From assembly GCF_016889765.1 (NCBI RefSeq), contig NZ_CP069533.1:1550001-1614000 (forward strand): a DNA stretch of 64,000 nucleotides. Direction: 5' to 3'. The notes below the pieces were generated by a model, which saw only the letters and a list, made by a program, of their open reading frames with translations, did not search any database and was not told the origin of the DNA. Origin of the DNA: Corynebacterium minutissimum. GTDB lineage: Bacteria; Actinomycetota; Actinomycetes; Mycobacteriales; Mycobacteriaceae. Shown here piece after piece: positions 37,232 through 45,075 of the stretch. The position numbers and the translations under genes were made by a program. The first letter of the stretch is position 1; each line of letters begins with the position of its first letter.

Positions 37232-38109
37232 GCGCGGGGATCCGCCGGGTGGTGCGGGAAATCTACTCCCGAGCGTGCCCGCGCTTCGCAGTGGCGGGCC
37301 AGGATCTCATAGCAGTCTTCGCCTAACAGCGCGATGAGCTCGGTTTTTTGAGACTTCCACAGCGGCTCCTTTGCCGTGTGGCAGGCTGGAGCAGCTGAGC
37401 ACCACCAATCAAAATCTTCGCCACCATTGCCCCAACCACGGCGGTCATACTCGCCAATGGTGGTGCGCAGAATCTCTTCGCCATCAGGACGCTCCTCGTA
37501 ATCCTCGTGGCGGCGAATGGGCACCTGCCAGCAGACCTCTGGCTTGACCACGGTGAGCTCCTCACCAGCGTCGAGTGCCCACTGATGGATGGCGCAGCCA
37601 GGGCCCGTGGCCCACCCGTCGCGGTTGGCGAAGATGCAGGCGCCGTCGACAAGCGGCGTCTTCAACGCCGGCTCCGGCTCACCGTCATCACCGTCGAGCT
37701 CATCCCATTCCAACCACGGCTCTAGTTCCTCGGGCTGACCATTCTGGAGATACTCGTCGACGCCCTCGGGGCGGTGCTGCCAGTAGCGTGCGGGCATGCG
37801 CGCCACGGCGTCGGCAAGCTGGTCGCGGTCGATGTCATCGGCCATGTAGGCGCCATGTACACAGCAACCAACGTCGCGCTGTTGCTTATCGATGCCGTGG
37901 CATCGTTCGGTTCCAAACTGGCATTCATAATGCGACTCGAGCCACGTGAGGTCTATCGAGTAGACGTGTAAAGGGTCCTCGGGATCGGTGAACTCAAACC
38001 ACTCTCGTGGGAAGTCAGGGGCCTTTTCGCGGCCCGAAAGGATGGACTTGGCAGCGGGGGAAGAGGTGGGAAATCCCAGGTAAACCTCATTTGATTTCGG
38101 GCGATTCAC
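37228..38109 (-). CDS. Cysteine-rich conserved protein (Rv0495c-like by position)
   Basis: 293 residues, soluble. Cysteines are clustered: YECQFGTERCHG and DVGCCVHGAYM in the first third, GACIFANRDGWATGPGCAIH in the middle, and VCWQVP, WCSAAPACHTA later, suggesting a metal or iron-sulfur site. The order senX3-regX3 / this gene (opposite strand) / ppx / membrane protein / proC matches the mycobacterial neighbourhood of Rv0495c, and size agrees. I do not know a proven biochemical function. Confidence 0.75.
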   Translation of the reverse strand: MNRPKSNEVYLGFPTSSPAAKSILSGREKAPDFPREWFEFTDPEDPLHVYSIDLTWLESHYECQFGTERCHGIDKQQRDVGCCVHGAYMADDIDRDQLADAVARMPARYWQHRPEGVDEYLQNGQPEELEPWLEWDELDGDDGEPEPALKTPLVDGACIFANRDGWATGPGCAIHQWALDAGEELTVVKPEVCWQVPIRRHEDYEERPDGEEILRTTIGEYDRRGWGNGGEDFDWWCSAAPACHTAKEPLWKSQKTELIALLGEDCYEILARHCEARARSGVDFPHHPADPRA

Positions 38110-38142
38110 ACCTACCCACGGTAGACCTACTACTGTGGGGGT

Positions 38143-39072
38143 GTGCGATTAGGTGTATTAGACGTCGGAAGTAATACCGTCCACCTCGTTGCGGTCGATG
38201 CCGCAACCGGTGGCCGGCCCACCCCGATGAGCGACTGGAAGACGCCCCTGCGTCTCGTGGAGCAGCTCGACAAAAAGGGCAACATCCACGAGAAGGGCTT
38301 GAAAAAGCTTATCTCTGCGGTGGGTGAAGCCAAGGAGCTGGGCGACAAGCTGGGATGCGATGAGCTCATGGCTTTTGCCACCTCTGCGGTGCGTTCAGCT
38401 ACGAACTCGGCCGAGGTTCTTGATGAAGTGGAAAAGAACACCGGCGTCCGCCTAGAAATCCTGTCTGGTGAAGAAGAAGCCCGCCTGACCTTCTTGGCCG
38501 TGCGCCGCTGGTATGGCTGGTCCGCGGGTCGCATCACCAACCTCGACATCGGCGGCGGCTCCCTCGAGCTGTCCACCGGTACCGACGAGCACCCAGAGCT
38601 CGCTTTCTCTCTCGACCTCGGCGCTGGCCGTCTGACTCACAATTGGTTCGACACCGATCCGCCGGAAAAATCCAAGGTGAATCTCCTCCGTGACTATATT
38701 GATGCGGAATTGGTTGGCGTTGCCGATCAGATGCGCGCCCTGGGCCCCTCCGGCTTGGGTGTCGGAACCTCAAAAACCTTCCGTACGCTGGCCCGACTCA
38801 CCGGTGCCGCACCGTCTTCGGCGGGTCCGTATGTGAAGCGCACCCTCACCGCACCGGGTCTGCGTCAGCTCATTTCTTTCATTTCTCGCATGACTGCAGC
38901 TGACAGGGCAGACCTTGAGGGTGTAAGTTCTACCCGATCGCACCAAATCGTCGCGGGTGCTCTTGTGGCCGAGGCGAGTATGCGTGCCCTGGGAATCGAG
39001 AAGCTAGAGATCTGCCCCTGGGCTCTCCGTGAAGGTGTCATTTTGCGCCGTACCGATAAGGGACTGGAATAG
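38143..39072 (+). CDS. ppx: Ppx/GppA family phosphatase
   Basis: 309 residues. The ASKHA-fold motifs are VLDVGSNTVHLVAVDA at the start and TNLDIGGGSLELS in the middle. Family members are exopolyphosphatases or pppGpp phosphohydrolases; the short single-domain form is like Rv0496 and corynebacterial Ppx2, which act on short polyphosphate (known). The GTG start is immediately followed by conserved sequence; no Shine-Dalgarno, so probably leaderless. Divergent from the cysteine-rich gene. Confidence 0.88.
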   Translation: MRLGVLDVGSNTVHLVAVDAATGGRPTPMSDWKTPLRLVEQLDKKGNIHEKGLKKLISAVGEAKELGDKLGCDELMAFATSAVRSATNSAEVLDEVEKNTGVRLEILSGEEEARLTFLAVRRWYGWSAGRITNLDIGGGSLELSTGTDEHPELAFSLDLGAGRLTHNWFDTDPPEKSKVNLLRDYIDAELVGVADQMRALGPSGLGVGTSKTFRTLARLTGAAPSSAGPYVKRTLTAPGLRQLISFISRMTAADRADLEGVSSTRSHQIVAGALVAEASMRALGIEKLEICPWALREGVILRRTDKGLE

Positions 39073-39081
39073 GAAAGAAAC

Positions 39082-39861
39082 GTGGCTGACGAGAAACAGT
39101 TGACAGTTGCGGAGCTGCTGGCCCGCAACCAGAAGGATCGCTCCGGTGGAGAGAAGAGCTCGCGCCGCCGTCGCCGCAGTCTTGAGGAAGGCGGCATCTC
39201 CGTCGCGGAGCTGACCGGCAACCTCGAGAAGGTGAAGGCAACCCCGGCCGAAGCGAAGCACTCCAACGTCTCTATCGATGAGACTGCGCCTGTTATCCCC
39301 GCTCCGCAGAAGGACGCCGAGAAGACTGACTCCACGCCGCAGGCAGACGCCGTACGCGTGGAGCGGCCGGACAAGGTCGATTCTGAGCCCCAGCGTTCCC
39401 AGCCCTCCACCGAGGACACCCGCGTCATTCAGCGCGTCAAGGACACGCCTGAGAAGAAGACTGATACAGAGGTCGAGGAAGAGGCTCAGACTAAGACTGA
39501 GGATAAGACTGGGGACAAAACCGAGGACACCTTCACCACGGGTGAACTCGAGGCCGTCGAGAATGACGTCGAAGAATACGACGAGTATGACGAGGACTAC
39601 GAGGAGGAGAAGCTCAACCCCTTCGCCGTCGTCCTGCTCGCCCTCGTGGGCATCGTGCTGGGCGCCATCGTATTCAAGGGCTTTGAAATCCTCTGGGACC
39701 GTTTCGACCGCCTCGTCGTCGTGGTGCTCGGCGTTGTCGTCACCGGTGTCATCGTCGGTATCGTTCACGCTCTGCGTACCAGCCGCGACGGCTTGTCCAT
39801 GTTCCTCGCTGCCGTGGCGGGCCTCGTGCTTACCTTTGGACCACTGCTCGTCGTGATGTAG
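39082..39861 (+). CDS. Membrane protein with long acidic disordered N-terminus
   Basis: 259 residues. Residues 1-170 are hydrophilic, with a basic patch (SSRRRRRSLEE), two copies of a short motif (TVAELLAR near 7-14 and SVAELTGN near 38-45), and a highly acidic run near 155-170. Three membrane helices follow (about 178-198, 208-228, 235-257). The same gene order holds in mycobacteria (Rv0497). GTG start with AGGAAAG upstream, nine bases after ppx, so probably co-transcribed. Function unknown. Confidence 0.72.
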   Translation: MADEKQLTVAELLARNQKDRSGGEKSSRRRRRSLEEGGISVAELTGNLEKVKATPAEAKHSNVSIDETAPVIPAPQKDAEKTDSTPQADAVRVERPDKVDSEPQRSQPSTEDTRVIQRVKDTPEKKTDTEVEEEAQTKTEDKTGDKTEDTFTTGELEAVENDVEEYDEYDEDYEEEKLNPFAVVLLALVGIVLGAIVFKGFEILWDRFDRLVVVVLGVVVTGVIVGIVHALRTSRDGLSMFLAAVAGLVLTFGPLLVVM

Positions 39862-39867
39862 CCGTGA

Positions 39868-39890
39868 CCCAGGGTTTCTGGCACCCTGGG
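39868..39890 (+). promoter_or_regulatory. Hairpin directly before the proC start
   Basis: CCCAGGGT and ACCCTGGG form an eight-base stem with a seven-base loop, three bases before the proC ATG. There is no following T-run, so it may limit ribosome access or pause polymerase rather than terminate. Confidence 0.45.
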
Positions 39891-39893
39891 ATC

Positions 39894-40685
39894 ATGACTA
39901 AAATTGCAGTACTTGGTGGAGGACAAATCGGCGAAGCCCTAGTTTCCGGGCTGGTGAGCGCAGGCTACGACGCTGCAGACATCGTGGTGACCAACCGCCG
40001 TTCAGAGCGCGGTGAAGAACTGCACGGCACCTATGGTGTGACCGTCACCAGTGATAACGCGCAGGCGATTGATGGCGCTGAGTACATCTTCGCGTGTGTG
40101 AAGCCCTATGCCATCGTCGAGTTGCTCGACGGTCTCGATATTTCCCAGGACGCAGTCGTGGTGTCCATGGCTGCGGGCTTGACCCTCGACACCCTGGAGA
40201 AGGCCGCAGGCGACGGCGTACCGGTCGTCCGCGTGATGCCCAACACCCCCATGCTCGTCGGCAAAGGCATGTGCACGTGTGCGGGCGGTCAGCATGTGAC
40301 TGAGGAGCAGCTCGGTGGCGTCGTCAAGCTGCTCGAGGCCGTCGGTGAGGTTGCTGTCATCGAAGAGAAGCACATCGATGCCGCGACCGCCTTGGCTGGC
40401 TCCGCGCCTGCCTACTATTTCCTTGTCACAGAGGCGCTTATCGACGCCGGCGTACAGCTCGGCCTCACCCGTGACGTTGCCGAAAAGCTGGCCACCCGCA
40501 CCGCCCAGGGCGCAGGCACCATGATGACGGAATCGGGCAAAGATCCCGTCGCTCTTCGCGCGGGGGTGACCTCTCCGGGGGGAACTACCGCGGCGGCCCT
40601 ACGCGAGCTTGAGGAGTCCGGTATTCGGGGTGCTTTCTTCCGTGCGGCGGAGGCATGTGCCCAGCGTGCGCAGGAGCTAGCCTAG
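39894..40685 (+). CDS. proC: Pyrroline-5-carboxylate reductase
   Basis: 263 residues; last step of proline synthesis (NAD(P)H reduction of P5C). The nucleotide-binding start is MTKIAVLGGGQIGEALVSGL, and the C-terminal half has AGSAPAYYFLVTEALIDAGV and GVTSPGGTTAAALRELEESG. The start at 39894 (not the GTG ten codons upstream) puts the Rossmann strand at the N-terminus. No Shine-Dalgarno; the hairpin above occupies that position. Confidence 0.95.
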   Translation: MTKIAVLGGGQIGEALVSGLVSAGYDAADIVVTNRRSERGEELHGTYGVTVTSDNAQAIDGAEYIFACVKPYAIVELLDGLDISQDAVVVSMAAGLTLDTLEKAAGDGVPVVRVMPNTPMLVGKGMCTCAGGQHVTEEQLGGVVKLLEAVGEVAVIEEKHIDAATALAGSAPAYYFLVTEALIDAGVQLGLTRDVAEKLATRTAQGAGTMMTESGKDPVALRAGVTSPGGTTAAALRELEESGIRGAFFRAAEACAQRAQELA

Positions 40686-40885
40686 TTTTCTCCTTCCTCA
40701 ATGGGAATGGTGTGACGATTGTTGTGCGGCGAGTTTCTGGGGAACAACGGTGCGAATGTGGAAAAAATTGGCACTTGGGTCGCATTAGTCACAGGTTTCA
40801 CGCTAAGCTTGCAGGAGCGCGTGCGTGATAGTCCTGTGGGAGGGGAAGCCTACAGCGCGTCACGTGCTGAAGGGTTAAATAAACT

Positions 40886-41074
40886 ATGACGAATGAAGAT
40901 AAGGGAACTTTCCTGACTATTGCCGAGGTTGCGGAGATCATGCGTGTCTCCAAGATGACGGTGTACAGGTTGGTTCACGCAGGTGACATGCCGGCAGTGC
41001 GCGTGGGACGTTCGTTCCGCGTTCATGAATCCGCCGTCAAGGAATACCTTGAGGCATCCGTGTACGGAGCCTAG
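40886..41074 (+). CDS. Excisionase-like helix-turn-helix protein
   Basis: 62 residues with the MerR/Xis-type winged helix: LTIAEVAEIMRVSKMTVYRL followed by GDMPAVRVGRSFRVHESAV. Its place between proC and bS22 is conserved in actinobacteria (Rv0500A position), so it is a chromosomal regulator, not a phage excisionase. TTAAAT (40876-40881 region) a few bases before the ATG suggests a leaderless message. Confidence 0.85.
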   Translation: MTNEDKGTFLTIAEVAEIMRVSKMTVYRLVHAGDMPAVRVGRSFRVHESAVKEYLEASVYGA

Positions 41075-41314
41075 CGTTCATCTCTCTCTGACAGCGCCCA
41101 CCTCTGTGGATTCCTACGGTCCACGGCGGTGGGCGCTGCCCTTAGTTTTGGTGCTGGGAACGGCGCTAGGTAAGATGGTGGGCATTCGTGTCGGCAACGG
41201 TACGCCTGTGTCTCCCCGTTGTGTGGGGCCGCATCGAGTGCACCGTGCGGTTTCATTCCAGGCGTTGTCGGCCGGTTTACGTACGTACTGATACCGAAAG
41301 TGAGGAAACCTGTT

Positions 41315-41416
41315 ATGGGTTCTGTCATCAAGAAGCGCCGCAAGCGCATGTCCAAGAAGAAGCACCGCAAGATGCTGCGCCGCACCCGCGTTCAGCGTCG
41401 CAAGCTGGGCAAGTAA
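41315..41416 (+). CDS. Small ribosomal protein bS22 (AURKAIP1/COX24-type)
   Basis: 33 residues, 19 of them Arg or Lys: MGSVIKKRRKRMSKKKHRKM and then LRRTRVQRRKLGK. It matches the short basic 30S protein named bS22 in mycobacteria. GAGG lies about ten bases before the ATG. A terminator follows at once. Confidence 0.9.
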   Translation: MGSVIKKRRKRMSKKKHRKMLRRTRVQRRKLGK

Positions 41417-41430
41417 AACGTGGCTCGCAG

Positions 41431-41468
41431 CTCCCCGCATAGTCCTTCGTGATTGTGACGGGGAGTTT
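41431..41468 (+). terminator. Terminator after the bS22 gene
   Basis: CTCCCCG (41431-41437) and CGGGGAG (41459-41465) form a stem followed by TTTCT. Confidence 0.65.
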
Positions 41469-41485
41469 CTGCTGTCTGGGCTTCT

Positions 41486-41569
41486 CGTCGCCTCAGACGA
41501 CGGAGGGGTCATAGTGTGGGGTCCTTTCTGTAGTGGCTGCCGGGTGGACGCCGTCGAGTCAGACGACGG
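41486..41569. repeat. Two copies of a small hairpin (CGTCG-N7-CGACG)
   Basis: CGTCG-cctcaga-CGACG at 41486-41502 and CCGTCG-agtcaga-CGACGG at 41551-41569 share the 11-base TCAGACGACGG, 66 bases apart. They lie beyond the 3' end of the HNH gene and may be its terminator region or a regulator site. Confidence 0.4.
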
Positions 41570-41575
41570 CGAGGT

Positions 41576-42823
41576 TTAGAACGGGATGTCCTCTGGGGGA
41601 GTGCTGGGAGCCTGGGCTTGCGCCGCAGCCTTGGCGGCTGCCTCGGCGTCTAGTTCCTTCTTGAGCGCCTGAGCTTGCTCGTGGGCGCGCTGGCGGATAG
41701 CAGTGATCTTCTGGGCTACGGTTTGGGCCCAGCGCTTGGTCTTGTTCGCCAGCGGGCCGGTGGGCTCCGTCATGGCCCAGGTTCCATCCTCGAAGAGCCA
41801 TACGATATCCCCGGTTATGGGGTCCATGATGTAATGCGCACGGCCATCGGTCTTCATGTTGTGATGGTGCTGGCACAGCGAGGCGAGATTACTCGGATGG
41901 GTTGGGCCGCCGTCGGCGTAGTTGACGCGGTGGTCCATCTGGCACAGGTGGGCCGGCCGATTGCAGCCAAGAGCGCGGCACGTGCCGTCGCGCCCCTCGA
42001 CGTATTTTCGGATGAGCTCCGAGGCAACATAGCTATCCGAGGCTTCCGGCTCCGAGGACAGGTCACGAGTGCGGGTCGTAGGCATCTCTTGAGACGTCCA
42101 GCCATAGCCCTGTACGAGCGTCGGTGCGTTCTCGATATCGGTGGCCTGATACGTGTGCAGGATGACCGTCGACGGTGGTGTAATGCTGCCGGCGATGAGC
42201 TTCTTTACAGCATCGGCTGTGGACACCCCGTTTTCCTTCGCGGCTTCTTTGATGTATTTATCCAAGATGATGCCCGTGGCGCTATCCGTGTTGAGCTCCA
42301 GGTTGGCGCGCTCACCATTGTCCGTCATGGTGTAGGAATCCTTCTTCCGTGTATCGCGGAAAGAAATCGTTTTATCGATGCTCTTGCAAATATCGCGCAC
42401 TTTGCGGCCGATCTGCGGAGGTGTAGGAAAAGTCTGGTTGGGGGCGGTGGGGATGAAGTAGTTGGCCAAGGAGGCGTCGATAAGCGCGAGCGTCTCCTGG
42501 GGTACTTCCCCCAGCTTGGTCATGGTGAAATCGATGGCGATGAGGGCTCGCATATCGAGCAGGAAGAGCTCTTCCTGCATCGCTTTCACCTGGGGAAGGT
42601 CCTCTAGCCGGTGTACGGCAAGGCAACATTCGGTGATGGTGTGTGGGGCGAGCCCAAGCTTGGCGACGAGCCTCTGACACGCCACATCGAAATCTTCATC
42701 GAGCGGAGGCATGGCGGCCGCCCAAGAACGGTAGTCGGCGCGGCGCGCGGCGCTGCGCTCCATGGCGAGGGCGCATTCAGGGTTCATGTGGGAAAAGTAG
42801 GCGGTAGGAGTAGTGGTTGTCAC
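41576..42823 (-). CDS. HNH endonuclease, DUF222 / 13E12-like family
   Basis: 415 residues. The N-terminal two-thirds are a helical DUF222-like region. The HNH nuclease is near residues 285-335: RDGTCRALGCNRPAHLCQMD, then HRVNYADGGPTHPSNLASLC and HHHNMKT, with the paired cysteines and histidines for metal. A KKELDAEAAAKAAAQAQ linker leads to the final PPEDIPF, which resembles the acidic-hydrophobic tail of SSB. In mycobacteria, 13E12 genes are SOS-controlled (known); an SOS-box-like dyad lies upstream here. GTG start with GGGGGA seven bases upstream; a later ATG (residue 13) is possible. Confidence 0.85.
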   Translation of the reverse strand: MTTTTPTAYFSHMNPECALAMERSAARRADYRSWAAAMPPLDEDFDVACQRLVAKLGLAPHTITECCLAVHRLEDLPQVKAMQEELFLLDMRALIAIDFTMTKLGEVPQETLALIDASLANYFIPTAPNQTFPTPPQIGRKVRDICKSIDKTISFRDTRKKDSYTMTDNGERANLELNTDSATGIILDKYIKEAAKENGVSTADAVKKLIAGSITPPSTVILHTYQATDIENAPTLVQGYGWTSQEMPTTRTRDLSSEPEASDSYVASELIRKYVEGRDGTCRALGCNRPAHLCQMDHRVNYADGGPTHPSNLASLCQHHHNMKTDGRAHYIMDPITGDIVWLFEDGTWAMTEPTGPLANKTKRWAQTVAQKITAIRQRAHEQAQALKKELDAEAAAKAAAQAQAPSTPPEDIPF

Positions 42824-42866
42824 GGTGAATCCCCCGGATTCTTGAGGCTATAGACTAAAAAGTGTA

Positions 42867-42880
42867 AGAACTAATGTTCT
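42867..42880. promoter_or_regulatory. SOS-box-like dyad upstream of the HNH gene
   Basis: AGAAC-TAAT-GTTCT keeps the GAAC-N4-GTTC core of actinobacterial LexA boxes, about 45 bases before the HNH start, where it would overlap the promoter. The flanks (A/T instead of TC/GA) are imperfect. Confidence 0.5.
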
Positions 42881-43016
42881 AACAGTAGGCTATATGACGC
42901 CTCGGACATCTATCTCTACCTGCACTAATACGCGTTTTAGAAGGTGATGTTGAGTATCTATTTCCGAACAGATGGGGAGTGTTATCCGTGAGCGCCCATG
43001 ACCTTCCGTGTGTACG

Positions 43017-43030
43017 TATGATGGCGAACT
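43017..43030 (+). promoter_or_regulatory. -10 box before the scramblase-related gene
   Basis: TATGAT (43017-43022) lies eight bases before the ATG with no Shine-Dalgarno, suggesting a leaderless or nearly leaderless message. Confidence 0.4.
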
Positions 43031-43609
43031 ATGTTGCCCCGAATTTTGACGCTCGACACCCTCGTAATCTCGCAGACGAAGTCCTTCCTTCAGGATCAAT
43101 TCCTCATTGCGGATGAGCAAGGTGTGCCTGTTGGCACGATTGTGCAGTCCGGAAGCCTGAAAGACATGTTCTTCAATTCCTCCCGCAGCCTGGAGGTGGC
43201 CTTCACGGATGATCAGGGCAACCCGCAGCAGCCGCTCATGCTGATCAAGGATCCGCCGAACTTCGTGCGGGATACGTATGAGGTGTACCTGCCGGGCATC
43301 GAGAAGCCTATGGCGGTGGTGACCAAGCGATTCGCCATGTTTAAGACGCGCCTGACCATGGAAATGGAAGGTTTCCCAGAGATTGAGATTACGGGTGATA
43401 TTTGGGATTGGAACATCACCATTAGTAGTCAGGGGCAGCCGCTGGCGCAGGTGACTAACGAGTGGTCCGGCGTAGGCAAGTTCCTTTCGGGGAAGAATAC
43501 CTACCGCCTCAGCATTGCGGGAGGGCTAGACCCACAGCAGCATGCAGCTCTTATCGGTGCAGTGATGTGTATGGATATGCTGCGCACGAAGGCGCAGCAG
43601 AGCAGCTAG
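43031..43609 (+). CDS. Phospholipid-scramblase-related / LURP-one-like protein
   Basis: 192 residues, no signal peptide. It has the beta-rich pattern of the Scramblase/LOR fold: LVISQTKSFLQDQFLIADEQ, then MFKTRLTMEMEGFPEIEITG and the closing helix HAALIGAVMCMDMLRTK. Bacterial members have no proven lipid-moving activity. Its stop overlaps the convergent HAD gene. Confidence 0.75.
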   Translation: MLPRILTLDTLVISQTKSFLQDQFLIADEQGVPVGTIVQSGSLKDMFFNSSRSLEVAFTDDQGNPQQPLMLIKDPPNFVRDTYEVYLPGIEKPMAVVTKRFAMFKTRLTMEMEGFPEIEITGDIWDWNITISSQGQPLAQVTNEWSGVGKFLSGKNTYRLSIAGGLDPQQHAALIGAVMCMDMLRTKAQQSS

Positions 43610-44664
43610 CGGCGATGGGCAATGCGCCAGCCGCCATAGGAGAACAGCGCAGTGACAAGTGCGGGGATGCCGTAAGTGCGCACGGCTTTGCGGACGGAAC
43701 GGTAATCGCGAATGAGCCAGCCTTTCTCTTCCGCAATATCGCGCAACGTTGAATCGGGGTTAATAGCCACCGGAGTACCCACCATGGAGAGCATGGGGAC
43801 GTCGTTGGCGCTGTCGGAGTAGGCCGTACAGCGTTCCAAGTCGAGATTCTCCAGCGTGGCCAAGGCGGCTACCGCATGCATCTTGCCGGGGCCGTGGAGA
43901 ATATCGCCCACGAGGCGTCCGGTGAAGCGGCCGTCCTCGACTTCCGCCACGGTGCCCAGTGCACCCGTAAATCCGAAACGCTGCGCCAAAATCTGCGCCA
44001 GCTGGACCGGAGTGGCGGTGACGAGCCATACCTGTTGGCCGGCGTCGAGATGCATCTGTGCAAGTTGCTTTGTACCGGGATAGGCCTTTTCAGCCATCGA
44101 CTGGTCGACGATTTCCTCGCACAGCGCAACCATCTCTGCCACCGAGCGGCCCTTGACAAATTCGAGGGCCTGCACGCGTCCAGCCGCTACGTCCTCGGTG
44201 TTTTCAGAGCCGGATACCCGAAATTTCAGCTGCTTCCATGCGATAGGCAGGATTTCGGAGAGCGAAAAGTAGCGTCGCCGTGCCAGGCCCAAGGCAAAGG
44301 AGACCAATGAGGAGCCTTGTACCAGCGTATTGTCTACGTCGAAGAAGGCAGCGGCGCCAAGGTCCTGGGGGATGTCGGGGTCTGGCTGCGTGAGGGAGCG
44401 CGAGCCCGCAGACTCGAAGGAGCCTTGGACGGAATCCACGCCGGAGGAAAAGGAATCTAGGTCGATGCCGAAGAGCTGTTCCACCGCCGCGGCTGCCGAC
44501 GCCTCACCTGCCGCACGCTGGTGCTCTTCGCCGAGTGGGGCAAAGGCCTGCTGCTCCAAGAAATTGCGGAGGTTACCCCTACTCGCGGTCCAGTTGGCAA
44601 GGAACTCGCGGGGGGAGTCGGGCATACCGGGTGGAAGGGGGAGGGGCACGCGTTCAGCTTTCAA
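43606..44664 (-). CDS. HAD-IB family phosphatase (SerB-like)
   Basis: 352 residues. HAD motif I is AAFFDVDNTLVQGSS (about residues 104-118), motif II region VWLVTATPVQ, and motif III/IV KMHAVAA and YSDSANDVPMLSM. The first 100 residues are an extra hydrophilic region, and the end has a short hydrophobic stretch (ALVTALFSYGGWRIAHRR). This actinobacterial family is related to phosphoserine phosphatase and to acyltransferase-linked phosphatases; substrate unknown. The frame opens with TTG at 44664; an ATG at 44625 is an alternative and neither has a clear ribosome site. Confidence 0.82.
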   Translation of the reverse strand: MKAERVPLPLPPGMPDSPREFLANWTASRGNLRNFLEQQAFAPLGEEHQRAAGEASAAAAVEQLFGIDLDSFSSGVDSVQGSFESAGSRSLTQPDPDIPQDLGAAAFFDVDNTLVQGSSLVSFALGLARRRYFSLSEILPIAWKQLKFRVSGSENTEDVAAGRVQALEFVKGRSVAEMVALCEEIVDQSMAEKAYPGTKQLAQMHLDAGQQVWLVTATPVQLAQILAQRFGFTGALGTVAEVEDGRFTGRLVGDILHGPGKMHAVAALATLENLDLERCTAYSDSANDVPMLSMVGTPVAINPDSTLRDIAEEKGWLIRDYRSVRKAVRTYGIPALVTALFSYGGWRIAHRR

Positions 44665-44734
44665 CGGGTGGGCAGGCTAACGTGTCCATAGTAAACCGCG
44701 AAAAGTTTTGAGTCTCACTAAGGAGCCCCTTTTT

Positions 44735-44974
44735 ATGTCTCACACAGTTGAGCTCATGGTGCGCACCACGTGCGGGTCGTGTGAGCGTGTGCGCGAGCAG
44801 ATCACGCCTGTGGTTCAGCAGGCGGGGGACGAGCTCATCGTGCGTGTAGTGGATGAGGACCCCGAGCTGGCCATGGAATATGGTGATCGAGTGCCCGTCG
44901 TCGTCATCGACGACGAGGAGTTTGCCTGCTGGGAAGTGGATAACGAGGAGCTCGCGCAGGCGCTGGCGGATTAA
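44735..44974 (+). CDS. Glutaredoxin-like thiol protein
   Basis: 79 residues with a thioredoxin-fold start and redox motif C13-G-S-C16 (MVRTTCGSCERVREQI), cis-proline region RVPVVVIDDEEF. DUF836-type. AAGGAG lies 12 bases before the ATG. It sits next to hemA, as the corresponding mycobacterial gene does (Rv0508 position). Confidence 0.85.
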   Translation: MSHTVELMVRTTCGSCERVREQITPVVQQAGDELIVRVVDEDPELAMEYGDRVPVVVIDDEEFACWEVDNEELAQALAD

Positions 44975-45075
44975 TCCCCGGAGTTCTGGTGAGTTTCAGA
45001 AAAGAGCTTTAGGCTAGTAGTCTTTTGGTTGATTTATGTCATCCAAAGGGATGATGAAGAACTGGAGGGTAGTGC

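Noticed and set aside
40886..41074. Phage excisionase and mobile island at the small HTH gene
   Set aside because: The gene order proC-HTH-bS22 is conserved in actinobacterial chromosomes, and no integrase or attachment repeat is near.
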